Source of the DNA: Chlorella sorokiniana
Taxonomy: Eukaryota; Chlorophyta; Trebouxiophyceae; Chlorellales; Chlorellaceae
NCBI GenBank assembly: GCA_025917655.1
Contig: CP084611.1
Coordinates: forward strand, 5,146,001 to 5,210,000
Reading direction: 5' to 3'
Length of the DNA stretch: 64,000 nucleotides
The position numbers and the translations under genes are program-made. Of the stretch, positions 1-10,668 are shown one piece after another. The notes beneath the pieces were generated by a model. It was not told the origin of the DNA, made no database searches, and saw only the letters and a program-made list of their open reading frames with translations. Each line of letters begins with the position of its first letter. The first letter of the stretch is position 1.

Positions 1-416
1 TACGCTGTCAAGGCGTGAGCCCGCTTGAGCGGTGCTTGACTAGGCAGCAACACACATATGTAGCAACACGCATATGTAACACCCGACCAGTGCCGTGTGC
101 CGACTCACAGTAGGCATTCTCGAGGCAGTGGGTGCTAGCTTGTGAGAGTAACAGGGGCAGCTGGCATACCTGTGGGCCCTTCACATATGAAGGGGGCAGG
201 AAAGATAAGAGGGGGCAGCAAGAGCAGGGGCAGGTTCAAACCAAATCAAATCGCAGAGACGTCAGGACACAGGCATGGGGCCACGCTGCCAACCCGTCTT
301 GTCTCTCAGGCTGGGAGGTTGGCTACACGGGGGCAGACCCATCGGCACTGGGCAAGGTGTGCAGCCAGCCGTGGAGGCTGCTGGCCAGCCAGCCGGTGGT
401 AATGTGGGTGCGGCGC
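1..416. other. 3' flank of BOLA4-like gene
   Basis: No conserved coding segment was recognised. This stretch lies downstream of the BOLA4-like gene, which is read on the minus strand, so its 3' UTR must be here. Near 45-79 the unit AGCAACAC(A/G)CATATGTA occurs twice in tandem, giving two CATATG palindromes. A third ACATATGA lies near 183. No polyadenylation signal could be assigned with confidence. Confidence 0.5.
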
Positions 417-1188
417 TCAGCTGCCCATCTCCTCTGGCGTCTTGGTGACCATAGCGTCCACAGCGTGCACTGTTTCTTGCAGCTCCTCCCAAATGGCCTG
501 CGGGCGCAAGAACGAAAACCTCGTGGAGGGTGAGGGGCTGCAGCAAGGGGGCGCTTGCGCGGGGATCCAGGCTGCCGACAGCCATGCCCCCTCGGTGCTG
601 GCAGTCACGCGAAAAACGGACAGCAGACGCTGCGCATGGTTCGAATGCATCGCTCCACGCATCATCTGGGCCGAAGAAACAAGGCCCCTCCCTTCACATA
701 CCCACATGCAGCAGACTGCAGCGCAAGCAGCCGTGCGCACCTTGTACACCATGCGCTGCCGGTTCACCGCCGACTTGCCCTCAAACTCCTTGCTGACCAC
801 CACAATCTCCACGTGCCGCCCGTCCCCCTGCATGTCCTCCACCTGCACAAGCTCCGCGCTCAGAGCGGCCTGGCGGGGGGGGGGTTGGAAGCAAAGTGGA
901 AAGCCGTTAAGTGCAAGCACCGGCAAGGGAAGACACGTGTCCGCAGGAGCGCGGCGCTGGGCAAGCAACACAGGCGGCTCTCACCTGAATCTTGTTCTTC
1001 ATCTGCGCCATGAGCTGGCTGCTGATGTTGTTGTCCATGCTGCTGCTGGCGCGCGCCACCAGCAGCTGGGCCGGCCGGAGCGGCACGGCGGCGGCGCGCG
1101 GGCGCAGGCTGTTGGCCGCTGCTACGCGGCCCGCCTGGCTGCACTGGCGCATCGCAGTGATGATGCGACCACTAAACAACTGTGCCAT
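417..1188 (-). CDS. BOLA4: BolA-like protein, organelle-targeted (BOLA4 type)
   Basis: Three exons read on the minus strand: 1188-985, 869-741 and 497-417, all joined in phase 0 with GT-AG introns, giving 137 residues. The first ~50 residues are rich in Arg, Ala and Ser with few acidic residues, as in a plastid or mitochondrial transit peptide. The BolA fold follows, with the family segments MDNNISSQLMAQMKNKI, GDGRHVEIVVVS, FEGKSAVNRQRMVYK and WEELQETVHAVD. NRQRMVYKAIWEELQ closely resembles plant BOLA4. BolA proteins bind monothiol glutaredoxins and serve iron-sulfur cluster trafficking; the invariant Cys/His choice in the loop (GDGRH) is visible. The start is the only ATG before the conserved part (1188-1186). 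No frame problem is seen in this gene. Confidence 0.92.
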
Positions 1189-1629
1189 TGCACGCTGCTG
1201 CCTGCTGCTGGGGAAGTGAGAGGGTTGAGTGAAGCTGGCAACGTTAAAGGCCTGTATGCATGAATTACGTTTGCAGACGTGCGGAAGTGCAGATTGTTGA
1301 AGGAGGGGCCCGGATTGCGACCAACGAGGTAGGCCTAGTACAGGTGCGGTACCTCCCTCTTTCTCAATGCGAGAGAATTAGACGCATTTACTACAACCCG
1401 ATGTTGCCATTATTTGTGGAATCAATGTTACTACGTCAGGATAATTCCCGGCTCGATTGAGGGGCACTAGGGAAAACGGTTTCGGCACTTCAACCTAGCG
1501 TCTCGTCATAGGCGCCTCTATTGCTCACCTCACTTTTCAGGAGTAGCTCTGAGAGTCTTGGACCGCGCGACACGGCAGGCGAATGCTGGAGATTTCGGAC
1601 ACTGGTGCGCCCACACGAACCTCAACAAC
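1189..1629. promoter_or_regulatory. divergent intergenic region, BOLA4 / katanin
   Basis: About 440 bases separate the BOLA4-like start (minus strand) from the first plausible katanin ATG (plus strand), so both 5' UTRs and promoters must lie here unless an upstream non-coding or short coding exon of katanin extends into it. It is more AT-rich than the flanking genes. No TATA box or known element could be assigned. Confidence 0.45.
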
Positions 1630-4600
1630 ATGATCTGGATGTCACAATCCATGCCTGCACTTTCTGCAATTTGCCCACAAGTCTCCGTTCCACTCCACGG
1701 GCATTCCGCCGTTCCGTCGGCGGTCCCATACTGCTGTACGCCCTGTTTTCACACAGGGCTAGTGGCGGCATACAGCCAGTTGGAACGTGCTCAGCTGCTG
1801 GCCTGCAATGGCGACTTTGTGGGCTGCCACGAGGCGTACGGCCGGCTGCAGGCGCAGCTGCGCTCCGTGGCGGCGGGCGTTGGTGACACGCTGCTGCGAC
1901 GGGAGTGGGAGCACTGCTTGCGGCGGCTAGAGCAAGAGCAGCAGCTGGCCCGAGCTTGGGAGCGGGAGTGCGCTGTTTTGGCGGCCTGGGCGGAGCGTCA
2001 GGTGGGCTTGTTGGTGCTGCTTGTCACGCACCTCGAGAGGCAGGCAGCAGCGTGCGACGCGCGAGCCTTGACGCAAGCACGTTCCCTCCCTGCCGACGCA
2101 CCCGCTGCAGCACCCATGTTCCTCAAATGCTGTGCAGGACAGCTTGCTCGCGCCCATGCAAGCCTCGGGCAGCAATGCGCCCGCCTCAGGGGCGTCCCCG
2201 CCTTTCAGCCGCCGCTCTGCACCCATCCCCTTGGCCTTTAACATCGACCCCCGCAGCTTTCAGCTGGAGGCGCTGCCGCCGCCACGGCAGGCACGGCGTG
2301 CACAGCACGACGGCGGCAGCGGCCGCGGCGGCGGCACCTCTGAGCTTGACCCGGACGTGTGGCTGCCGCCAGAGCCGCTGCCTGCCAGCACACCTTCCTC
2401 TGCTCTGTCTCGGAGGGAGCGGGAGGAGGCCTACGAGCGGCAGCGCAGGGGCAGCCTGACGCCTTCAGGCAGCAGCGCAGGTGCGGCTGCACGGATCCGG
2501 AGTGGATGGGATGTGGGGTGTGGCTGCAATGGGGAGGGCGGTGCAGCTCCCGTCCATACTGCGGTGACACTCCAATGCCCTCTGCTCGCTCAGCTGTCAG
2601 GTGGCAGCTCAAACTCTCTTGCATAACGTGATCAATGCTGCTACAGGCAAGCGTGGCGTCTATGCGGACGTGCGGCCCCGCGTGTACACCGGCGCCAAGC
2701 GCGCAGCGCCCGAGCAGGCAGGGCGGCGGGCGGCGGTGGAGGCGCTGCTGGAGCGGTACAGCGGCGACCAGGCAAGCGAATGTACTGCCCCATCGAGCAC
2801 CTCCCCGCTGCTGCCTTTTCCCACAGGCAGCAGGCTGTTGCCATTACAGCCGCAACCAGGCAGATGCAGGTGCTTCACAACGACCCATGTACCCTCTGTC
2901 TTTTTTGTAAGCCCAATCTTCCTTGAGCGCAGGAGCTGGTGCAGCAGATCCTGCGGGATGTGGTGGAGGAGGCGCCCGCCGTGGCCTGGGATGACATCGC
3001 GGGGCTAGGTGCGCTGGCGGGCAGCTTTGGAGGCGGGTGCAGTGCATCCCTCCGCCGCGCGTCTCCCACGCACAACTGCTTTCTACGTTGTTTTCCCAAA
3101 GCCACATCCCCGCCCATCAAACCGCCCAGCCTGTTGATTGCGCTGCAGAGGACGCCAAGCGCGTGCTGCGGGACGAGGCGGTACTGCCTCTGGTCATGCC
3201 GGAGCTCTTCCAGAACGTGCCCATATTGAAGCCAACCAAGGCAGGCAGCGGTGGTCTGTGTGGCTGGGCAGTTAATGTGCAGATAGCTGGCAGTGATGAT
3301 GCCCCATGCTTGCTGGATGGGCTGGGTCCCTGATATGGCACCCAACTCGATCTATGTTGCTGCGTGCGCTGTGCGTGGGGGTGAGGTGGCTCCGGCGAGT
3401 GCAATCCTGCCATAGCTCAAGCCGCTACCCTCCCACCTCCACTGCCACTTGTCAATTGCAGGGTGTGCTGCTGTTTGGTCCCCCGGCACCGGCAAGACGC
3501 TGCTGGCGCAGGCGGTGGCGACTGCGGCGGCGGCGGGCGCGGGGCAGCGCACCACGTTCATCAACGTCTCCCCCGCCACCATCACAAAGTGCCTGCGGTG
3601 AGGTTGGCTGTGTTCTGCCAACTCGGCGGTTTGTGTATGCCTCCCTCCCATCGATGCACTGCATGCAGCAGGCATGCACGTCAGCGCCACGCCTCGCATG
3701 GCGGCACCGGCATACAGCACGGCGGCACATCTCGGGGCAGCAGTATGAGCGCTGCACGCTGAGCCGCGGCATTGCCCGCTTTGGGGTGCAGGGGGAGAGT
3801 GAGAAGCTGACGCGGCTGATGTTTGAGGTGGCACGGGCGCTGGAGCCGAGTGTGGTGTTTATAGACGAAATTGACGCGCTGTGCAGGTGGGAGGAGGTGG
3901 TGGTCGGGGGAGGGGTGATAGCGATGGGCAGGAGGGGGTAGGGTGAGTTGCTGGTAGCAAGGCCAATACAGGGATGTAGGGGGCTGCCTGGGGCCGCTGC
4001 AGCATGGGCGCTGAAAGGGTAAAGGAATTCTGAGGGGGGCACTTTTAGGAGGGTAAGCGACAGACACGATAGTCCCTGTGGTCCTGCCGCTGCCTCTCAG
4101 CAGGTGGCACACATTGCAGCTCTTGCCCTCACACCACCCTCACACCCCTCCACTGTTTGTGTTTGCAGCGAGCGCGGCGCGCCGGGCGAGCACGAGGCTT
4201 CCCGCCGCGCCAAGACAGAGCTGCTGACGCAGGCGAGCCGCTGCCTCTGCTTGCTGCCCCGCCCGCCTCGCAAGCATACCCTGCATGGGGGCAGCAGGAA
4301 TGTGCGAGTATGCTTGGGCATCTGCTGCTGCTGCGCGGCCAGGCTGCAGCGCAGATGTGCCAACTGCACCCGTCCCGGACAGCCGTAAGCGCTGCGGTTT
4401 GCGGCGTTGCGTGGCGTTTCCGCAGATGGACGGCCTGGCCAGCGGGTGCGGAGCCGGCCCCGCCCCCGCGTGATGCTGCTGGGGGCCACAAACCACCCTG
4501 AGCACGTGGATGAGGCGCTGCGCAGGTAGGCCTGTTTCAGGCGTTGCGTGTCTGTGTGTTTTGGGTGCTGTTGTGCATGTGTGCGTGGAGTGGTGTCGGT

Positions 4601-5613
4601 GGTGTGGTGTGCTTGTGCGCTTTTATCTGGAGGAGGGCGGTGCATGCACCGCTGCGCAGCTGCGGCGGCAGCGGCTGTCGCTCGGTTGGAACATGTGTGA
4701 TGGGGCAGGCTTTGGCGGAGCAGATACCTGTGGCAGGAGCTGCACAACCTTTGCCGCCTCCCAGGCCAGCAATCCCTGCCCCCTGCTCTCCCTGCCTGCC
4801 CCATATGGGCAGGCGCCTCACCAAGCGCATCCTCATCCCGCTGCCCGGCCGGCAGCAGCGCGAGGCGCTCCTTAACCTGGCCTTGCGCAAGGTGGCGATG
4901 GCGCCCGACGTCGATGTCGCTCGGTTGGCGGCACGCCTGGAGGGCAACAGGTGTGGCCGGCAGAGGCGGCTGGGCGGTTGAGGGCTTGCGAGCCAGTTGG
5001 CCAAGGCTTGTAAAAGTTGCAGCAGCTGAGGGACCCTCCCAGGGGTGGGCTCTGCATGCGTCAGCCGGTCTGGGCCTTTCTCAGCTTGGGGAAATTTCCA
5101 CCGCCGCACAGCTGCGCAAGTGCTTGTGTGCAATTGCCGTGCACCCCCTGCCCCCGCAGCTGCTCCGACATCACCGGCCTGGTTGCTGCTGTGGGCAGGG
5201 CGGCGCTGCGGCGAATGCTCCATGGGGAGGGGCTGACCATGGAGCGCTCGCCGCCCTCCGCTGCGCCCGGCGCTGGAGCGTGCGCAGGCCGAGCTGCTGC
5301 ACGGTGCGGGGCTGCAGCCCGCTGACTTTGAGGCCGCGCTGCGCAACCACAACCCCTCAGTCAGGTGAGGGGCCCCTTCTGCCGGGCAGGGCCCGCAGGA
5401 GGGCCGGCACGGCGGCGGCGGGGAAGTTTGGGCGCCTCTCCCTGCCCCGCCCACCCCCTCCAAGCTTGTTTGGACGTTTCAGTTTATTCTGCAATGCCGC
5501 TACTGCATGCAACCCTTTGCATGCTTCCTCACGAGCAGCGCTGTCGTTGCGCTTGCAGCATGGAGGATGTGGCGCGGCATGAGCGCTGGGCCTCGCAGTT
5601 TGGAAGCAGGTGA
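1630..5613 (+). CDS. KATNA1: katanin p60-type microtubule-severing AAA ATPase
   Basis: AAA ATPase of the katanin p60 family, which severs microtubules using ATP. Exons supported by family motifs: up to 2001, 2138-2480, 2647-2771, 2933-3008, 3149-3240, 3462-3597, 3792-3886, 4169-4232, 4426-4525, 4813-4950, 5160-5364 and 5559-5613. The N-terminus matches the p60 MIT-like helix bundle (AYSQLERAQLLACNGDF). Then follow VAWDDIAGL, Walker A at 3474-3500, Walker B (SVVFIDEIDALC), the second region of homology (GATNHPEHVDEALRR), KRILIPLPGR, and the katanin-specific end MEDVARHERWASQFGSR. Introns after 2771, 3240 and 4232 start with GC. The frame breaks by one base in Walker A, near 3597, near 4465 and between 5240 and 5290; see findings. 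The first exon is uncertain: 1630 is the first in-frame ATG, but an acceptor at 1757 suggests a separate short 5' exon. Confidence 0.88.
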
Positions 5614-6421
5614 ACACACCTGACAGCGAGCGTGAGTGCGTCAGCAAGGCGGTACGCACGTGCAGGTCGGCAGCCAGCTTGGGGTTCTGGTGCTGCGAGG
5701 GCGGCCGCCGGTTGGCAACACGCGTGCGGCGTCAAGGCGCTGTCAGAAGGTGGGTGGTGGACGGAAGTTCCAAAGGCTGATAAAGACCTGACCCGCCCTG
5801 TACCCGTGCCACACAACTGTCAATATTGATATTAATAGATTCACTGTGTATTGGCACAAAGTACAGTTGAGGCTGGCTGGGGCGTGACCGGTTGACAGGA
5901 GCTACGTTTGGCAGGCTGTGGCGGAGGAAGCAGCGGCAGCGACGGCAGCGCATACAGGCGGCACCGCAGTGCCGCCCACTTGTGTGCCGTAGCCGCGCTT
6001 CAAGCGCCCTGCCGCTCCTGCCGCCCACCCGCATGCCACCTGCAGTGCTGCTGCGCCGCCGCAGCCAAGCCTTTGACATCCGCATCGAGAGGCTGGGTCT
6101 GCGGGTGCAGCGGCAGGCACCCAGCCGAGGGGAGGCTGGCCTGGAGGGGCACGCAACCAACCAGCCCGGGCGGCGGGTGCTACCCTGGCGCGCCATGCCC
6201 ATCGCAGAGCCAGGTGGATCCATTACGGGGCGTCCGGGCGCCTGCTGGTGCGTCGCCAGCCGTGCGGGTTTGGAAGTGTGCGCTGTCAGGGCGTTTCAAC
6301 AGCGAGAACAGCGAGTCCAGGAAACCTGTTTCGCTGCGGCGTATCGCCGCGGCGCTCTTCAGCTCTATTTGAGGCGCTGTGACATTTTTGGCGCGCCCCG
6401 GAGGGGCGCAGCAGCTCAAAT
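5614..6421. other. intergenic, katanin / MUB
   Basis: About 800 bases with no conserved coding segment on either strand. It holds the katanin 3' UTR and the 5' region of the next gene, which is on the same strand. The only open frames are compositional. Confidence 0.5.
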
Positions 6422-7163
6422 ATGAGCAGCGAAGCGCAAGTGCGGTTTCGCCACACTTGCGGCGTTGACAGCGGTCCCTATGCGTTTCCTCTGACGGATA
6501 CGATCGAGAAGTTGAAGACCAAGCTGCTAGAAGAGTGGCCCTCAGGCAAGCCGGGCCTAGGATCGCCGCGTCCTCTGACCAAGCGGCTTCTGGTGCTTGC
6601 ACCCCTGAATTCTGCCGGTAGTAGGGTGGAGCGGATCATATCCGTGCTGGCCTGACCCGCTCAGTTGGAGTCGCTTGCTCCTGACGACGGGCGGTGCGGG
6701 TCGCTGCCACTCCCTCTGCAGAGGGACCGCTGCTGCTGCTGAACGGCCCGCATCCGTGGCAGAGGTCAAGTTGATATGCGCTGGGAAGTTCCTGGACAAC
6801 ACCATCGTGCTTGGGAGTGAGTTCGGTCCCTTGCTGGCTTGCTGCTGCACGGGCTGCACGGCCCACACCTGCAGCGTCACCGCCGCGTTGAGCATCACCT
6901 TGCCTTGTGTCCTCGGTCCTCCGCAGGCTTGCAACATGTGTTTGGAGAGCCAGGCACCGACGTCATCGTCACGATGCACGTCGTGCTGCGGCCGCCGCTG
7001 CCGGCCAAGGCTCCAGGTGCGCGTGGCTCACCGACGTGCGCTGCTGGCAAGCAGCAACCCCTCCGCTCCCTCGGCATGCTGACTGCGCGCTGCCGCGCGG
7101 CCTGCGTGCAGCAGGACCAAAGCCCCCGACACCCCCAGCAAAGGCTGCTGCACCATCTCGTGA
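6422..7163 (+). CDS. MUB: membrane-anchored ubiquitin-fold protein (MUB)
   Basis: Ubiquitin-fold protein that is prenylated and held at the plasma membrane, where plant MUBs recruit group VI E2 enzymes. Exon 1 starts at the ATG 6422 (MSSEAQVRFRHTCG) and carries YAFPLTDTIEKLKTKLLEEW, matching the MUB N-terminal beta-grasp segment. Later exons carry EVKLICAGKFLDN (ending 6816 before a GTGAGT donor), then 6927 onward LQHVFGEPGTDVIVTMH, the MUB signature for the last strands. The final exon ends SKGCCTIS at the stop 7161-7163, so the last four residues CTIS form a CaaX prenylation box, with a second Cys in front that could be palmitoylated. Exon 1 probably ends at 6545 with a GC donor. The exact joins of exons 1-2 and of the last exon are not settled. 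Confidence 0.84.
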
Positions 7164-7770
7164 TCGCTTGGAGCCTGCGGCGCTGGCTGGCATGGCAGAC
7201 CCGTGCGTCAGCCTGCTAGCAGCCAAAATGTATCTTGCAGCAGCCCCCGCAGCGCCGCAGCCCAGCCGGCTGCTGCGCTGGAACCTCACTAGCATTCTAG
7301 GCAGGCGAGCCACACTTGAAACATTGCTGCAGCGGCGGTGCCGCTGCCGGCTGCAGTCATCTGGCCTAGGTAGACCCTCCCGTTCCCTTGTTTGACGTTC
7401 TGCCGCTTCGGCTCTTGACTTGACGGGCACCTGCTGGTGCGCGACTGCTGACAACACTTGCCCAGGCCATCCCCATGTATCACCAGTCCTTGCTGGCCCG
7501 CCTGGCCCGGCCCACCCTGCCTTGATCCCTCCTGCGCTGGTGCTGCTTGGCGTGTCTGCGTGCCCCTCCACAGCCCTCAACCTTATTAGTCCTTGATGCC
7601 TTCATTCGATTGTGAGTTGCCAGAGAGCAAAAAGTGGGAGCGGCACAATGAAAGGCGCGGTGCTGAGAGAAGGCAGTGGGGGGCCGCGAAATGGCGGCCG
7701 ATAGAATGGGCGAGGAAGGGGCGTGCCAGGCTATGTGCTGAAGTGTGACAGCAGGCACAGGGTTGCAATG
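7164..7770. other. convergent intergenic, MUB / PIP5K
   Basis: About 600 bases between the MUB stop and the stop of the minus-strand PIP5K; both 3' UTRs overlap or meet here. No conserved coding segment was found. Confidence 0.5.
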
Positions 7771-10622
7771 TCACTGCTGCGCCTGCTGCTGCTGCTGTGC
7801 CTGTTGCTGCTGCTGCTGCGCCTGCTGCTGCTGCTGTGCCTGCTGCTGCTGTGCCTGCTGGGGCGCCGGGAACACTTTGTCCATGAACTTGAGGAAGCGG
7901 CGGGCGTAGGCACGGGGCTCCACCACTGTGTGTGTGTGAGGGGGGCCGGGTGAGTCAGCATGGATTGGGCAGTCTAGCAGGCTGGCAGGAGCGTCAGGCC
8001 ATGCCGCAGCGCCGCAGCCGGCTCGAGCGCCCAAGGCGGTGCGGAGCAGACGCGACGGCTGCGGCGGCTGCGCCACGTCGAATCGTGGCGCGACGATCAA
8101 GCGCCGTGCCGTGCAAACAGGGACGCGACAGCCCAGCGTCACGCCTGGGGCCACACAGGGACCCACCGCTGATGCCGCGCGCGTCCTGCACCACCGCCTT
8201 GAACGAGTGCTCCAGCATCTTGCGCATGTTGTACTCCTGCGGTACGGCGGTGCACCAAAGCCACGGCGTGATTGTACAGCAGCAGGGACGGGGCGAGAAG
8301 TCTGGGGCCTGGGGCCCCGAGCACCGGCCGCGGCAGGCCGGCGGCGGTGCCGCGGCAGCCATGCACAGAGCTGCGGCAGCGCCGCACGGCGTGCCGGGGG
8401 ATGGCCGCTGGGGGAGCCCCTCAGCGGCGCGGCCGCCCCCACGCAACGCCCACCACCCACCCGCCGCCTCCCAGCCCACCTGCAGGAAGTCGATGATGCC
8501 GAAGAACAGCAGCACCTCCTCGGGGTTGCCCCGCCTGGCGGCTCACCGCCACCGCGGGCACCCCCGCACCCAGCGCGGCGGCGGCGGCTCCCGCGCCGCC
8601 GCCACCGCAGCGGCTGCCGCCGCGGCGACGTCGCCCGGGGTGGCAGCGCCGGCGGCGGCCTCGTCCTGGGAGGAGGTGAGGTGGCCCAGGGGGCGGCTGC
8701 CCGGCAGCTGCCCCCGCGCTGCGCCGCTGCTGCCGCGCAGCCAGCACCAGCGTGGGCATGCGCAGCGAGCGGGCGGAAGGCGACGCCGCGGTGGCCCCCA
8801 CCATGCGGTAGCGCGCCAGCTTCACCAGGTCCTGCGGTACAGCGGTACAAGGAGCGCCGCGTTGGTACCAACTGATACCGGGCTGCAAAGGGATGGCCTG
8901 GGCTGGGAGGCACCGTGCGGCACCCCACGGAAGGGTGGGGGTGCACAGCACCCAGGCAGTAGAGCAAGGGAAGGGGTTCTCCCCACAGTTCAGTTTGCTC
9001 GAGACGCGGGTCAACGCGTTCGAAAGCTGCCGCTGCGGCCCCGGGTCACCCCTCTCCCATCCCACAGCGCAGGCAAATGTCAAAAAACACTGGAAAGGTC
9101 CTGGCCCCACCTGCACCAGCTGGTCGGTGACGCGGCGCGCGAGCCGGCTGTTGGCCCGCCCCGCCACCGCCGCCGCCTCGGGCGACGCCAGGCTGGCGGC
9201 CGCCGCCTCCCGCCCCAGCGCCATGCTGCGCCCCGATAGTGCTGCGCAGACACGAGGCGACGCCGCTGCTGCGGCTCGCCGGGCGGGCAGCCAGCGGCGG
9301 CTGCGGCGGCCAGCTGCCCGGCGGGGGCACTGGAGGTTCGGCCGAGGCCTCGGGAGGCAGCGGCGGCAGGGGCGGCACGGGGGAGTCGTCCTCCGCTGCC
9401 GAAGCGCCGCGGTGCGGCACCCGCCCGACGCCGGCCCGGCCGCATTGGCAAGGCGGTGGACGGCGGAGGCAGCGGCGGCGCCGCCGCCGACCACGGCGGC
9501 AAAGGGTGACCTGGCGGAGGCGGGGGCGGAGGCCAGGCCGCGGGCTGCGACACCGGGCGGCGGCGACAGCGAGCGCCGCCCGGACCGAGCATCCAGCAGC
9601 GCGCTCACGTCCACGCTGCCGCCGCCGGCGGGGAGCGGCATGGGCGGCGCGGCGGCGCGGCGGGGGGCCCGAGTGCGGCGTGCCGCCGTCGCTGCCGGGG
9701 TGGCCTCGCGCTGCGTGCGCTGCGTGCTGCGCAGATCGGAGTCGCGCCCCTCGGCAGCAGAGGGGCCCGACTCGCTCACGCTCTCTGCGTAGTGCATCCA
9801 GTCGTTGCTGTCCGGCTGCGGCTGCAGGGCAGCTGCCGGGAAGCCCTGCAGCACGATGCGCGGAACGCCCCGGGCAGCGGCAGCCCCGCGCCGCCGCCGT
9901 GGGCGTCGCCGCCGCGCTGCTGGCCGGGCTGCTGGCTGCTGGGGAGCCCGCTGCCGCGGCGGAGACAGGCTCCGCTGGAAGGGCGAGCGGCCGAGCGCGG
10001 CGCCGCCGGGAGGCGTGCCCTGCGCGCCGCCCGCTGCTGCTGCAAGCGGCGGAGACGCGCCGCCCTGCTGCCGCCGCTCCTGCAGCTCCACCTCGCCTCC
10101 CTCCTGCCCCTCTCCCTCCTGAGCCTCATGGCTGGGAATGGGGCTGGCCTGCTCCAAAATTGCTGACAGAGCGGGCGCGGCGCTGCACAGAAGTGGATGC
10201 GTGTGTAGCAAGGGGGAGGGGTGAGGCGAGGGTGGCAGTGGGGCGGCGGCGGCGGCGCCGCCGCGTTGTGTCCGCAAGCAGCGATGATGCGGCCAGCCCT
10301 GCGGTCGGCACGCTGAACCGAGGGATGGCTGGCTGCTGGGCCAGCAGCGCACAGCAGGAGCCGCCCGGTGTCCCCTGAACCGCACGCCTGTACCGCACGC
10401 CTGTACCGCACGCACCTGCCCCTCGCCCGTTGCATGCTGCCCGCCGCGTCCAGGCTGGAGACGGGGAGCCGGGTTCGCCATCTGGCAGCTGCTCCCGCTC
10501 GTTCGGAGGCTGCTGCTCCGGAAGCTGCACAGCGTCCGACCGCCACGTGGGCAGCGCCGCCTCGTCCTCGCCCTCCTCGGCCGCTTGCCCCTCCGCCGGC
10601 AAGGCGGGACCCTCCGCCCCGC

Positions 10623-10668
<46 letters not shown>

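Noticed and set aside
1630-5613. Katanin and the other frame-broken genes as pseudogenes
   Set aside because: Splice sites, catalytic motifs and codon-level conservation are intact throughout, and every break is a single missing G/C in a run, also in genes expected to be essential such as Maf, RRP5 and PIP5K.
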